Shown: positions 35,715 to 45,967, numbered from the stretch's first letter. The stretch: DNA of 64,000 nucleotides from an uncultured Prevotellaceae bacterium (GCA_902792635.1 CADBAG010000002.1:64918-128917); one strand, 5' to 3'. Notes: generated by a model not told the origin, from the letters alone. Translations and numbers: made by a program.

Positions 35715-36986
35715 ATGCTTTATTACTTATTTCGATTTTTAGAGCAGTTCGGCGTCTCGGGATCCGGCATGTGGGGCTACATCTCTTTCCGAGCTCTGTT
35801 AGCTCTCATCCTGTCACTCATCATTTCTGCCTGGTTCGGCGAGAAGTTCATCAAATATCTGAAGAGCAAGCAGATCACGGAGACCCAGCGCGACGCTAAG
35901 ATTGATCCGTTCGGTGTCAAGAAGATTGGCGTGCCGTCTATGGGCGGCGTCATCATCATCGTCTCCATCCTCATCCCTGTGCTGTTGCTCGGACGACTGA
36001 GGAACATCTACCTCATTCTGATGATCATCACCACGGTGTGGCTCGGCTTCCTCGGAGGTCTCGACGACTTCATCAAGATTTTCCGCCGCAACAAGGAAGG
36101 CCTGAAAGGCAAGTACAAGATCGTGGGACAGGTTTCTATCGGCCTCATCGTCGGTCTCGTGCTGTGGGCTTCACCCGATGTGAAGATGAACGAGAACCTC
36201 ACGATCCAGCGTCAGAACGGCCAAGAGGTGGTGGTCAAGCACCGGGCCGTGGCTCATAAGTCGCTCAAGACGACGATCCCGTTCGTCAAAGGCCACAACC
36301 TCGACTACTCACGCATCATGTCGTTCTGCGGCAAGTACAAGACGGCTGCCGGATGGATTCTGTTTGTCATCATGACGATCTTCGTCGTCACAGCAGTGAG
36401 CAATGGCGCCAACCTCAACGATGGTATGGATGGCATGTGCGCGGGCAACTCGGCAATCATAGGCGTAGCGTTAGGCATCCTCGCCTATGTGAGTTCGCAC
36501 ATGCAGTTTGCCGCCTATCTTAATATCATGTACATCCCCGGTTCCCAGGAGCTCGTGGTGTTCATGTGTGCCTTCGTCGGAGCCCTCATCGGTTTCCTGT
36601 GGTACAATGCCTACCCCGCTCAGGTCTTCATGGGCGACACCGGAAGTCTGACGATCGGTGGTATCATCGGCGTTTGCGCTGTCATCATCCACAAGGAGCT
36701 GCTGCTCCCGATTCTCTGCGGCATCTTCTTCGTGGAGAGTCTGTCTGTGATCGTGCAGGTGTGGTATTACAAGCTCGGTAAGCGCAAGGGCGTCAAGCAG
36801 CGTATCTTCAAGCGTACTCCTATCCACGACAACTTCCGTGTCACGCCGGAGCAGCTCGACCCCGACTGCAAGTACCTCATCAAGAGCCCGCGCTCGCCGA
36901 AGCACGAGTCGAAGATCACGATCAGGTTCTGGATCATCACCATCATCTTAGCAGCCCTGACCATCATCACATTAAAGATAAGGTGA
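35715..36986 (+). CDS. mraY: Phospho-N-acetylmuramoyl-pentapeptide transferase
   Basis: MraY makes lipid I by moving phospho-MurNAc-pentapeptide to undecaprenyl phosphate. The 423-residue protein has about ten membrane helices and the catalytic cytoplasmic runs GVPSMGGVIIIVSIL, LGGLDDFIKIFRRNKEGLKGKYK (in pieces, with the Asp pair), NLNDGMDGMCAG and HDNFRVT. It is longer than the E. coli enzyme (360) because of an extra loop around 155-195, as in other Bacteroidetes. Confidence 0.97.
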   Translation: MLYYLFRFLEQFGVSGSGMWGYISFRALLALILSLIISAWFGEKFIKYLKSKQITETQRDAKIDPFGVKKIGVPSMGGVIIIVSILIPVLLLGRLRNIYLILMIITTVWLGFLGGLDDFIKIFRRNKEGLKGKYKIVGQVSIGLIVGLVLWASPDVKMNENLTIQRQNGQEVVVKHRAVAHKSLKTTIPFVKGHNLDYSRIMSFCGKYKTAAGWILFVIMTIFVVTAVSNGANLNDGMDGMCAGNSAIIGVALGILAYVSSHMQFAAYLNIMYIPGSQELVVFMCAFVGALIGFLWYNAYPAQVFMGDTGSLTIGGIIGVCAVIIHKELLLPILCGIFFVESLSVIVQVWYYKLGKRKGVKQRIFKRTPIHDNFRVTPEQLDPDCKYLIKSPRSPKHESKITIRFWIITIILAALTIITLKIR

Positions 36987-37025
36987 TGAAGATAAGATAA
37001 CAAGAAAATAACGTCTTTACAAGAT

Positions 37026-38357
37026 ATGAAACGCATTGTAGTTTTAGGAGCTGGAGAGAGCGGCGCTGGTGCCGCTGTCTTAGCTAAGAAAGAAGGTTTC
37101 GACGTATTCGTCTCGGATACGTCAAAGATTAAGGACAAATACAAGAAGATGCTCGACGACCACGGTATAGAGTGGGAGGAAGGACATCACACCGAGGAGA
37201 AGATCCTCAATGCGGACGAGGTCATCAAGAGCCCGGGTATTCCCAAGGAGGCTCCGATGATCCAGAAGCTCATGAAGCAAGGTACGCACATCATCAGTGA
37301 GATTGAGTTTGCAGGCCGCTACACCAACTCGAAGATGATCTGCATCACTGGCTCCAATGGTAAGACGACGACGACCTCGCTCATCTACCACATCTTCAAG
37401 AAAGCAGGCTACGACGCTGGCCTCGCAGGTAACATCGGCCGCAGCCTCGCCCTCCAGGTGGCAGAGGATCCGCACGAGTACTATATCATCGAGCTCAGTT
37501 CGTTCCAGCTCGACAACATGTACGACTTCCGTGCGAACATCGCCATCCTGCTCAACATCACACCCGACCACCTCGACCGCTACGATTTCAAGTTTGAGAA
37601 CTATGCCGATGCCAAGATGCGCATCACGCAGAACCAGACGAAGGACGACAGCTTCATCTTCTGGAACGATGACCCCGTCATCAAGAAAGAGATGGAGAAG
37701 TTCGATATCCACGCCGTGCTGTGCCCGTTCTCTGAGATCAAGGAGGACGCTTCGGTAGCTTATATTGAACAGGGCGAGTACAAGCTCGAATACCCCACTC
37801 CGTTCAACATGGAGCAGGAGGAGCTGTCGCTCACCGGCAAGCACAATCTCTACAACAGTCTCGCTGCAGGTCTGGCTGCTAACATCAGTGGCATCAAGAA
37901 AGACATCATCCGCAAGAGCCTCAGCGACTTCCCTGGTGTGGAGCATCGTTTGGAAAAAGTGTGCAAGGTCGGCGGCGTGCAGTATATCAACGACTCCAAA
38001 GCCACGAATGTCGACGCCTGCTGGTATGCCTTAGAGAGCATGAAGACTCCTACAATCCTTATCCTCGGCGGTAAGGATAAAGGCAACGACTACAGCCACA
38101 TCTTCGACCTCGTGAAGCAGAAATGCGTCGGCCTCGTCTATCTCGGTGCCGACAACACGAAACTGCATAAGAACTTCGACTCCTTCGGTATCCCCGTGCG
38201 CGACACGCACAACATGAAGGACTGTGTCCAGGCTTGCTACGAGATGGCTAAGCCCGGTCAGACCGTGCTGTTGTCGCCTTGCTGTGCATCCTTCGACCTC
38301 TTCAAGAACATGGAGGACAGAGGCACACAGTTCAAGGAGCAAGTAAGAAGTCTGTAA
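37026..38357 (+). CDS. murD: UDP-MurNAc-L-alanine--D-glutamate ligase
   Basis: MurD adds D-Glu to UDP-MurNAc-Ala. The 443-residue protein has an N-terminal Rossmann-like domain (VVLGAGESGAGAAVLAKKEG), the ATP loop ICITGSNGKTTTTSL, ELSSFQLDNMYDFRANIAIL and NITPDHLDRYD, and the C-terminal HRLEKV, YINDSKATNVDA and ILILGGKDKGNDY. It lies 39 bp after mraY on the same strand in the usual order. Confidence 0.97.
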   Translation: MKRIVVLGAGESGAGAAVLAKKEGFDVFVSDTSKIKDKYKKMLDDHGIEWEEGHHTEEKILNADEVIKSPGIPKEAPMIQKLMKQGTHIISEIEFAGRYTNSKMICITGSNGKTTTTSLIYHIFKKAGYDAGLAGNIGRSLALQVAEDPHEYYIIELSSFQLDNMYDFRANIAILLNITPDHLDRYDFKFENYADAKMRITQNQTKDDSFIFWNDDPVIKKEMEKFDIHAVLCPFSEIKEDASVAYIEQGEYKLEYPTPFNMEQEELSLTGKHNLYNSLAAGLAANISGIKKDIIRKSLSDFPGVEHRLEKVCKVGGVQYINDSKATNVDACWYALESMKTPTILILGGKDKGNDYSHIFDLVKQKCVGLVYLGADNTKLHKNFDSFGIPVRDTHNMKDCVQACYEMAKPGQTVLLSPCCASFDLFKNMEDRGTQFKEQVRSL

Positions 38358-38379
38358 ACATGAGAGGAGGAAACGGTTC

Positions 38380-39699
38380 ATGAACAATCGTCTCAGCGCT
38401 ATCTTCAAAGGCGACAAGGTCATATGGATGGTGTTTTTCTTCCTCTGTCTGGTCAGCGTCATCGAGGTGTTCTCAGCCTCATCATCGCTGACCTATAAGA
38501 CAGGCGACTACCTCGGCCCGATGATCAAGCATATCGTCATTTTAGGGTTGGGCATCTTCCTGATGCTTGTCACCCTGAACATCAAATGCCGGTATTTCAA
38601 GCTTGCCACGCCCATCCTGCTCGTTGTGTCGGTCCTCACCCTCTTTCTCGTGCTCATAGCGGGACATAGTGTGAATGGAGCCGGACGATGGCTGTCGTTC
38701 TTCGGCATGCAGTTTCAGCCCTCAGAGATAGCCAAAGGTACCATGGTTCTTGCCACGGCACAGATCCTCAGCGCCATGCAGACCGACCACGGAGCAGACA
38801 GGCACGCCTTCAGCTACATCTTCATCGTGTGGCTCTTCATCGTGCCGATGATCATGCTTGAGAACCTGTCGACAGCAGCACTGCTGAGCGTCGTCGTCTT
38901 CCTGATGATGATCATCGGACGCGTACCCGTCAGGCAACTCATGAAAGTTGTGGCAGCTGTCGCCGTAGTCGTTGTGATTGCGATATCTTCTGTGATGGCC
39001 TTCGGAGACGAGAAAGAGGCACAGAGCTCCCAACAGACCATGACAGAAGCCGTAGCCAAGAACGGGAAGACCGTTCAAAAGAAGAAGAGTGGAGGACTCC
39101 TGCACCGTATGGGCACATGGAAAGCGCGTATCTACGACTTTATGCACCATAAGTATGTGCCGCCAGAGAAGGTAGACCTTGACAAGGATGCACAGACATC
39201 CTATGCCAACATCGCCATAGCCTCAAGCAGTTTCTTCGGCAAAGGCCCGGGCAACAGTGACGAGCGCGACTTCCTGCCGCAGGCGTTCTCCGACTATATC
39301 TACGCCATCATCATCGAGGAGACAGGTCTCTTAGGCGCTTTCCTCGTTGCCATGCTGTATATCATCCTGCTCTTCCGCACAGGACGAATAGCCAACCGGT
39401 GTGAGAACAACTTCCCCGCGTTCCTCGCCATGGGACTGGCCTTGCTCCTTGTCATCCAGGCACTGTTCAACATGTGCGTGGCCGTAGGCATCGTCCCCGT
39501 GACGGGTCAGCCGCTGCCGCTCGTCAGCAAAGGCGGTACGTCGAGTATCATCAACTGTATCTACATCGGAGTGATACTGAGTGTCAGCAGAACAGCTAAG
39601 AAGAACTCAGACGACACCCCGAATACGGCAACGGCTACCAAGGCAGCAACCGTCACAGCAGCGAGTGAAAATGAGGCCCAACAACCACAGCAGAAATAA
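38380..39699 (+). CDS. ftsW: SEDS-family septal peptidoglycan polymerase FtsW
   Basis: FtsW polymerises glycan strands together with FtsI. The 439-residue protein has about ten membrane helices, the SEDS signatures GAGRWLSFFGMQFQPSEIAK and GLLGAFLVAMLYIIL, and the late PLPLVSKGGTSSIINCIYIG. A large periplasmic loop (about 210-270, with KKKSGGLLHRMGTWKARIYD) holds the usual conserved Asp region further on. The C-terminal cytoplasmic tail is Thr/Ala-rich. Confidence 0.95.
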   Translation: MNNRLSAIFKGDKVIWMVFFFLCLVSVIEVFSASSSLTYKTGDYLGPMIKHIVILGLGIFLMLVTLNIKCRYFKLATPILLVVSVLTLFLVLIAGHSVNGAGRWLSFFGMQFQPSEIAKGTMVLATAQILSAMQTDHGADRHAFSYIFIVWLFIVPMIMLENLSTAALLSVVVFLMMIIGRVPVRQLMKVVAAVAVVVVIAISSVMAFGDEKEAQSSQQTMTEAVAKNGKTVQKKKSGGLLHRMGTWKARIYDFMHHKYVPPEKVDLDKDAQTSYANIAIASSSFFGKGPGNSDERDFLPQAFSDYIYAIIIEETGLLGAFLVAMLYIILLFRTGRIANRCENNFPAFLAMGLALLLVIQALFNMCVAVGIVPVTGQPLPLVSKGGTSSIINCIYIGVILSVSRTAKKNSDDTPNTATATKAATVTAASENEAQQPQQK

Positions 39700-39737
39700 T
39701 TTAGGCGAATATTGGGCACAATAAGAAAAAAAATGAT

Positions 39738-39794
39738 TACTTTTGCGGAAATAAAGCAAAATGGGTAATTTACCCCGCAAATAAAGCAAAATGG
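39738..39794 (+). promoter_or_regulatory. Internal promoter and duplicated start region of murG
   Basis: TACTTTTG at 39738-39745 is a -7 box in the 91-bp gap after ftsW, so murG and the genes after it can be transcribed separately. Downstream, AAATAAAGCAAAATGG occurs twice (39749-39764 and 39779-39794), 30 bp apart. The second copy holds the murG ATG; the first opens a 7-codon leader frame (MGNLPRK, 39761-39784). Confidence 0.65.
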
Positions 39795-40900
39795 AAAAAG
39801 AGCTAAGAGTTATTGTCAGTGGAGGAGGTACCGGCGGACATATCTTTCCCGCCATCAGCATAGCCAACGCCATCAAGGCTAAGCATCCTGAGGCTAAGAT
39901 CCTCTTTGTAGGAGCCTTAGGGCGTATGGAGATGCAGCGTGTGCCACAGGCAGGCTACGAGATCAAAGGTCTTCCGGTGCGCGGTCTCGTGCGTCCTATC
40001 TACTCACTGAAGAACATCAGTGTCGTCATTGACTTCCTGCGCAGCAAGTTCATGGCCAAGCGTATCATCCGCACCTTCAAGCCTGACGTGGCCGTAGGAG
40101 TAGGTGGATACGCCAGCGCTGCCGCCCTCGACGCAGCTCATAGTCTCGGTGTGCCTTGCCTCATCCAGGAGCAGAACTCCTATGCCGGCAAGACCAACAA
40201 GATGCTTGCCACAAAAGTACAAAAGATCTGCGTGGCTTACAACGGCATGGACCGCTTCTTCCCTTCGGAGAAGATCATCATGACCGGTAACCCCGTACGT
40301 CAGAATGTGGTCAACGATACCATCTCCAAGGAAGACGCCAGAAAGCAGTTCGGTCTCGACCCCAATAAGAAGACGATCCTCCTTGTAGGCGGAAGCCTCG
40401 GCGCGCGCACCATCAACGACAGCATGAAGAACCATCTCGACGAGGTGAAGAACGCTGACGTGCAGTTCATCTGGCAGACGGGTAAATACTACAACGCTGA
40501 GATGAACAAAGCCGTGAAGGACTTTGGTGACATCCCCAACCTTAAGGTGCTCGACTTCATCACCGACATGGGTGCTGCCTACAATGCCGCTGACCTCGTT
40601 ATCAGCCGTGCCGGAGCAAGCTCTATCAGTGAGTTCTGTCTCATCGGCAAGCCTGTCATTCTCGTCCCAAGCCCCAACGTGGCTGAGGATCACCAGACGA
40701 AGAACGCCATGGCGCTCGTCAACAAGGATGCAGCCATCTACGTCAAGGATGCAGAGGCTCCTGACGTATTGCTCAAGCGCGCCTTGGAGATCGTGAACGA
40801 CGATGACAAGCTCAAGTCGCTCAGCGTAAACATCAAGAAGCTCGGACTTCCCAACTCCGCAGACATCATCGCCGACGAAGTGCTCAAGCTCGTGCATTAA
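39791..40900 (+). CDS. murG: UDP-GlcNAc: lipid I N-acetylglucosaminyltransferase
   Basis: MurG makes lipid II at the inner face of the membrane. The 369-residue GT28 enzyme opens with VSGGGTGGHIFPAISIANAI. It has GVGGYASAAALDAAHSLGVP and LIQEQNSYAGKTNK in the acceptor domain, and LVGGSLGARTIND, VISRAGASSISEFCLIGKP and PSPNVAEDHQTKNA in the UDP-GlcNAc domain. It is probably driven partly by its own promoter in the preceding gap. Confidence 0.97.
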   Translation: MEKELRVIVSGGGTGGHIFPAISIANAIKAKHPEAKILFVGALGRMEMQRVPQAGYEIKGLPVRGLVRPIYSLKNISVVIDFLRSKFMAKRIIRTFKPDVAVGVGGYASAAALDAAHSLGVPCLIQEQNSYAGKTNKMLATKVQKICVAYNGMDRFFPSEKIIMTGNPVRQNVVNDTISKEDARKQFGLDPNKKTILLVGGSLGARTINDSMKNHLDEVKNADVQFIWQTGKYYNAEMNKAVKDFGDIPNLKVLDFITDMGAAYNAADLVISRAGASSISEFCLIGKPVILVPSPNVAEDHQTKNAMALVNKDAAIYVKDAEAPDVLLKRALEIVNDDDKLKSLSVNIKKLGLPNSADIIADEVLKLVH

Positions 40901-40936
40901 AGTCTTACACCCCGTAATTGAAAATCAAAAAAAGAA

Positions 40937-42316
40937 ATGGAACTGAAAGATATTAAAGCAGTCTACTTCATCGGTGCAGGCGGCATCGGCATGAGTGCTA
41001 TCGCACGCTACTTCATCCATCGCGGTGTTGTCGTGGCCGGCTATGACCGCACTCCGTCTACCCTTACTAAACAATTAGAAAAAGAAGGCATGCTCATCCA
41101 CTACGATGAGAACGTTGATGAGATCCCTCATGCCTGCAGAGACAAGGCTACGTGCCTCGTCGTCTATACACCGGCTATCCCCGCTACACACAAGGAGCTG
41201 ACTTGGTTCCGCGACAACGGCTTCGAGGTACAGAAGCGTGCACAGGTGCTCGGCATCCTTACTCGTACCCACAAAGGACTCTGCGTGGCAGGTACTCACG
41301 GCAAGACCACGACCTCTACGATGTGTGCTCATATCATGCACCAGAGCCATGTCGACTGCAACGCGTTCCTCGGCGGCATCTCGAAGAACTATGGCACGAA
41401 CTATATCCTCTCCGACACCAGCGACTACGTCGTCATTGAGGCCGATGAGTTCGACCGCTCCTTCCACTGGCTCCGTCCGTGGATGACTGTCATCACGGCT
41501 ACCGACCCCGACCACCTCGACATCTATGGCACGAAGGAGGCTTATCTTGAGAGCTTCCGTCATTACACCGAGCTTATCCAGCCCGGAGGCGCACTTATCA
41601 TCCACACAGACTTAGAGATGAAACCCAACGTGCAGCCGGGTGTGAAGACTTACACCTACAGCCGTGACAAGGGCGACTTCCATGCTGAGAACATCAAGAT
41701 TGAGAATGGTGAGATAACCTTCGACTTCATCTCGCCGAAGGGCAACATCGCAGGTGTCAAGCTTGGTCAGCCTATCCCTATCAATATTGAGAATGGTGTC
41801 GCTGCCATGGCGCTGGCCCAGCTCAATGGCTGCACAGCTGAGGAGATCAAATATGGCATGGAGACCTATCACGGTGTGGAGCGCCGCTTCGACTTCAAGA
41901 TCCGCAACGACAAGCATGTGCTGCTCTCCGACTACGGCCATCACCCGAAGGAGATCCTGCAGTCGGCCAAGAGTCTGCGTGAGCTCTATCCGAATCGTAA
42001 GATCACGGCTATGTTCCAGCCGCACCTCTATACCCGCACACGCGACTTCTACAAGGATTTCGCCGACTCTCTGAGCCATTTCGATGAGGTCATCCTCACA
42101 GAGATATATCCCGCCCGTGAGCAGCCTATCCCTGGCGTGACCTCACAGCTCATCTACGATAATCTCAAGCCGGGCGTAGAGAAGAGCCTCATCAAGAAAG
42201 ACGAAGTGCTCGACCTCGTGAAGAGCCGCGACTTCGATGTGCTCGTCATCCTCGGAGCCGGTGACCTCGACAACATGACACCGCAGATCGAGAAGATTAT
42301 CAACGCAAAGAAATAA
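40937..42316 (+). CDS. murC: UDP-N-acetylmuramate--L-alanine ligase
   Basis: MurC adds the first residue (L-Ala) of the stem peptide. The 459-residue protein has YFIGAGGIGMSAIARYF, the ATP loop CVAGTHGKTTTSTMCAH, EADEFDRSFHWL, TDPDHLDIYG and RRFDFKI. Its C-terminal domain has LLSDYGHHPKEI and FQPHLYTRTRDFY. It lies 36 bp after murG. Confidence 0.97.
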   Translation: MELKDIKAVYFIGAGGIGMSAIARYFIHRGVVVAGYDRTPSTLTKQLEKEGMLIHYDENVDEIPHACRDKATCLVVYTPAIPATHKELTWFRDNGFEVQKRAQVLGILTRTHKGLCVAGTHGKTTTSTMCAHIMHQSHVDCNAFLGGISKNYGTNYILSDTSDYVVIEADEFDRSFHWLRPWMTVITATDPDHLDIYGTKEAYLESFRHYTELIQPGGALIIHTDLEMKPNVQPGVKTYTYSRDKGDFHAENIKIENGEITFDFISPKGNIAGVKLGQPIPINIENGVAAMALAQLNGCTAEEIKYGMETYHGVERRFDFKIRNDKHVLLSDYGHHPKEILQSAKSLRELYPNRKITAMFQPHLYTRTRDFYKDFADSLSHFDEVILTEIYPAREQPIPGVTSQLIYDNLKPGVEKSLIKKDEVLDLVKSRDFDVLVILGAGDLDNMTPQIEKIINAKK

Positions 42317-42346
42317 TACTTTCATCGCAAAGAAACAAGACAACAG

Positions 42347-43141
42347 ATGCATCTCAACTGGAAAAGGATATTGCTTGTTGGCAGCGATATAGTGCTTGGC
42401 GCCTATATCGTTGTCGCTATGGCGGCTTTTGACAAAGCCCCTAACGAGAACACTGCCTGCTCGCAAGTGGATATCAATGTCCAGGATGAGACTATCAACG
42501 GATTCATCTCTCCCAAAGAGATCAGGAGCAGGCTCATCAAAGCCAACCTCTATCCGCTCAAGAAGACCCTAAGGGACATCAACACACGGGAGATAGAAGA
42601 GACGCTCAAGAAGAGCCCGTTCATCCGAAACGCACAATGCTACAAGACACAGGACGGGCACGTGTGGATATCGCTCACCCAGCGCATGCCGACACTGCAT
42701 GTCATGGCTGCCAACGGTGACGACTATTACTTAGACGATGATCATCGCATCATGCCCAACTCCCATTACACGAGTAACCTCATCATCGCCTCAGGAGCCA
42801 TAGACCGCTGGTACGCGCGCAACTATATATCACATCTCGCCGATGCCATCATGGCCAACGACTTCTGGCAGAACCAGATCGTACAGATCAACGTGCTACC
42901 CGGCGGTGGCATAGAACTCGTGCCTCGTGTCGGTGACAACATATTATATATAGGTGAATTACCTCAAACGAAATACATCTCACAGCGGAAGAAGCTCGTC
43001 ACTGACTACGCGAACAGAAAGATGGATCGATTAGAAAAATTCTATAGATACGGACTCTCACAGGCCGGATGGAACAAGTATTCCTACATCAACGTAGAGT
43101 TTGATAATCAGATTATTTGCAAGAAAAAGAAAACAGAATAA
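42347..43141 (+). CDS. ftsQ: Division protein FtsQ
   Basis: This 264-residue single-pass protein links early and late divisome parts. It has one N-terminal membrane helix (about 7-27), a POTRA-like domain (about 40-115, with IEETLKKSPFIRNAQCYKTQ and VWISLTQRMPTLHVM), and a beta domain to the end. Sequence is weakly conserved across phyla, and the call leans on topology and on position between murC and ftsA. Confidence 0.9.
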   Translation: MHLNWKRILLVGSDIVLGAYIVVAMAAFDKAPNENTACSQVDINVQDETINGFISPKEIRSRLIKANLYPLKKTLRDINTREIEETLKKSPFIRNAQCYKTQDGHVWISLTQRMPTLHVMAANGDDYYLDDDHRIMPNSHYTSNLIIASGAIDRWYARNYISHLADAIMANDFWQNQIVQINVLPGGGIELVPRVGDNILYIGELPQTKYISQRKKLVTDYANRKMDRLEKFYRYGLSQAGWNKYSYINVEFDNQIICKKKKTE

Positions 43142-43156
43142 AGTAGATATATCCCA

Positions 43157-44572
43157 ATGGCAGAATTTACAGTAGCAATCGAATTAGGATCATCTAAAAT
43201 CACCGGCATAGCAGGCAGAAAGAACAAGGATGGCAGCATCAGCATCCTCGCCGTGGCACAGGAAGACGGCGAAGCCTGCATCCGCAAGGGTGTGGTACGC
43301 AATATCGACAAGACCGTACAGGCTCTCTCCAACATCATCAAGAAGTTGGAGGCGACGCTCAAGACGCGCATCGCCCACGTCTACGTGGGCTTTGGCGGCC
43401 AGTCGATCATGAGTGTGAAGAACACCAATGTCAGGGAGCTCTCCACAGAAGGAGAGGTGACCCAGGAGATGATCAACGAGCTCATGGATGCCAACAGGAG
43501 CATGCAATATCCTGACAAGCAGATTCTCGACGCCGTCACGCAGGAGTATAAGGTCGACAACCAGTATCAGGCTGAGCCGCCCGTGGGTGTGCCGTGCAAG
43601 CGCTTAGAGGGTAACTTCCTCAACATCCTCTGCCGCAGGGAGTTCTACCGTAGACTGAAGAAATGCTTCGACCAGGCCAACATCAGCATCCTCGACATGT
43701 ATATCTCGCCGCTCGCGCTGGCAGACAGTATACTCACCGATGCTGAGAAGCGCGGGGGATGTGTGCTCGTCGACTTAGGTGCCGACACCACAACGGTGAG
43801 CATCTATCACCGTAATATTCTGCGCAAACTCACGGTATTGCCATTGGGAAGCAGCAACATCACCAAGGACATCGCTACCCTGCAGATGGAAGAGGCCGAT
43901 GCTGAGAAGATGAAGATCAAATATGCCAGTGCCTATACCGATACCAACGACATCGACCCGACGTTTACCTATCCTATCGACAAGGAGCGCTCGGTAGACA
44001 TGCCTAAGTTTGTCGACATCGTCGAAGCACGTGTACGTGAGATCATTGAGAATGTGAAGGCTCAGATTCCTGACGAGTACGCCGACAAGCTCTTGGGCGG
44101 TATCATTCTCACCGGTGGTGGCAGCAACATGCGCAACACCGAGCGCGCCTTCCGTCTCTATACGCACATCGAGAAGATCCGCACGGCTAAGTTCGTCAAC
44201 GAGACAATAAAGTCGAGCAATCCTCTCGTCAATGCCAAGGACGGCCGCCTCTGCACGGTCCTCGCTATCCTCGCTGAGGGCGATCAGAACTGTGCCGGCA
44301 ACGACATCACAGGCGAGCTCTTCGAACAGGTACAGCCTAAGCCAACGGTTCAGCCGGCACAGACTGCTACGCCTAACCCCTCGGCTAACCCGTCAGGCAG
44401 GGTGATGGAAGAGCCTACGAAAGCTCCTCAGGCTACAGTAAACGGACAGAAGAAGCCGGAAGAGACGAAGCCGGAGGAGGAAGAGGAGGCACCGAAGCCC
44501 GCTCACAAGTTCTTCAGCAAGTTCAAGGCTTTCATGAAGAAGATGACGGAGCCCGACGAAGAAGATAAATAA
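43157..44572 (+). CDS. ftsA: Division protein FtsA, actin-like
   Basis: FtsA tethers FtsZ to the membrane. The 471-residue protein has the actin-fold ATP motifs AIELGSSKITGIAG, CVLVDLGADTTTVSIYH and GGIILTGGGSNMRN. A Pro/Thr/Glu-rich linker (about 385-440) leads to a basic amphipathic C-terminal helix (HKFFSKFKAFMKKM), the expected membrane anchor. The linker makes it longer than the E. coli protein (420). It lies 15 bp after ftsQ. Confidence 0.96.
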   Translation: MAEFTVAIELGSSKITGIAGRKNKDGSISILAVAQEDGEACIRKGVVRNIDKTVQALSNIIKKLEATLKTRIAHVYVGFGGQSIMSVKNTNVRELSTEGEVTQEMINELMDANRSMQYPDKQILDAVTQEYKVDNQYQAEPPVGVPCKRLEGNFLNILCRREFYRRLKKCFDQANISILDMYISPLALADSILTDAEKRGGCVLVDLGADTTTVSIYHRNILRKLTVLPLGSSNITKDIATLQMEEADAEKMKIKYASAYTDTNDIDPTFTYPIDKERSVDMPKFVDIVEARVREIIENVKAQIPDEYADKLLGGIILTGGGSNMRNTERAFRLYTHIEKIRTAKFVNETIKSSNPLVNAKDGRLCTVLAILAEGDQNCAGNDITGELFEQVQPKPTVQPAQTATPNPSANPSGRVMEEPTKAPQATVNGQKKPEETKPEEEEEAPKPAHKFFSKFKAFMKKMTEPDEEDK

Positions 44573-44626
44573 TAATCGGTGAATAATAATCAGACGACGA
44601 TATTAATCTCTTAGACTGTAAGGAAT

Positions 44627-45967
44627 ATGCCAGACAACAATAATACAGACACTCAGAAACCGACGATCCTCGATTTCGGTGACCCAGATAAAGAGAACAG
44701 CATCATCAAAGTGATCGGTGTTGGCGGTGGCGGCGGCAATGCCGTGAACCACATGTACCGTGAAGGCATTCACGATGTGTCTTTCGTGCTTTGCAACACC
44801 GATGCCCAGGCACTGAACGACTCGCCCGTGCCGGTCCATCTCCAGCTCGGCAAGGAGGGCTTGGGAGCCGGCAACCGACCTGCTAAGGCCCGCCAGGCTG
44901 CCATGGAGAGCATCGAAGACATCAAGCGCATGCTCAATGACGGCACGAAGATGGCGTTCATTACCGCTGGTATGGGCGGTGGTACCGGTACAGGTGCTGC
45001 GCCGGTCATTGCTCAGGTGAGTAAGGACATGGGTATCCTCACCGTGGGTATCGTCACCATTCCCTTCCGCTTCGAAGGCCCAAAGAAGATCAACCAGGCA
45101 CTCGACGGTGTCGAGGAGATGGCCAAGCATGTCGATGCACTGCTCGTGATCAACAATGAGCGCCTGCGCCAGATCTATCCGGAGCTGACGCTCGTCGATG
45201 CTTTCGGCAAGGCTGACGACACGCTCTCCGTAGCTGCCAAGAGTATCGCCGAGATCATCACGACTCACGGACTCATCAACCTCGACTTCAACGATGTGAA
45301 GACGGTGTTGAAGGATGGTGGCGTGGCTATCATGAGTACCGGTTACGGTGAAGGTGAGGAGCGCGTGAAGAAAGCTATCGATGATGCCCTCAACTCGCCG
45401 CTGCTCAACGATAACAATGTATTCAACTCGAAGAAGATCCTGCTCTCTATCGCTTTCTCGAGCGAGAAGAAAGAGAACCAGGGCTTCATGATGGAGGAGA
45501 TGAACTACGTCAACGACTTCATGGCGAAGTTCGGTGAGGACTTCGAGATCAAGTGGGGCGTAGCCATCGATCCAGAACTCGGCAAGAAGGTAAAGGTGAC
45601 GATCCTTGCTACCGGCTTTGGCGTCGAAGATGTAGAGCCGAAGGAAGCACGTGCACGCAGAGGTGAGGAAGACCGCAAGCGCGCTGAAGAGGAAGAGGAG
45701 AAACGGATGAAACGCCAGGAGCGCATCGAGCATTACTACGGTGGCGATGGCAACAACTCGCTCCGCAAGCGCCGTCCACATATCTATATCTTCCAGCCCG
45801 ACGACCTCGACAACGACGATGTCATCCTCGCTGTAGAGAACACGCCGACCTACAAACGCACACGCCCCATGCTCGAGGATATCCGCAAGCAGGGCTCGTC
45901 AGCCTCACAGGACGACACCACCGATGAAAAGGGCGATGCACAGCCCAGCGTCATCAGCTTCGCATAA
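44627..45967 (+). CDS. ftsZ: Division protein FtsZ, tubulin-like GTPase
   Basis: FtsZ forms the division ring. The 446-residue protein has VIGVGGGGGNAVNHMYREG, the tubulin signature GMGGGTGTGAAP and the synergy loop region LINLDFNDVKTVLKDGG. After the globular core (about 330) comes an acidic and basic coiled linker (RGEEDRKRAEEEEEKRMKRQ), then ENTPTYKRTRPMLEDI, which looks like the partner-binding peptide. It lies about 35 residues before the end rather than at the very end. Confidence 0.97.
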   Translation: MPDNNNTDTQKPTILDFGDPDKENSIIKVIGVGGGGGNAVNHMYREGIHDVSFVLCNTDAQALNDSPVPVHLQLGKEGLGAGNRPAKARQAAMESIEDIKRMLNDGTKMAFITAGMGGGTGTGAAPVIAQVSKDMGILTVGIVTIPFRFEGPKKINQALDGVEEMAKHVDALLVINNERLRQIYPELTLVDAFGKADDTLSVAAKSIAEIITTHGLINLDFNDVKTVLKDGGVAIMSTGYGEGEERVKKAIDDALNSPLLNDNNVFNSKKILLSIAFSSEKKENQGFMMEEMNYVNDFMAKFGEDFEIKWGVAIDPELGKKVKVTILATGFGVEDVEPKEARARRGEEDRKRAEEEEEKRMKRQERIEHYYGGDGNNSLRKRRPHIYIFQPDDLDNDDVILAVENTPTYKRTRPMLEDIRKQGSSASQDDTTDEKGDAQPSVISFA

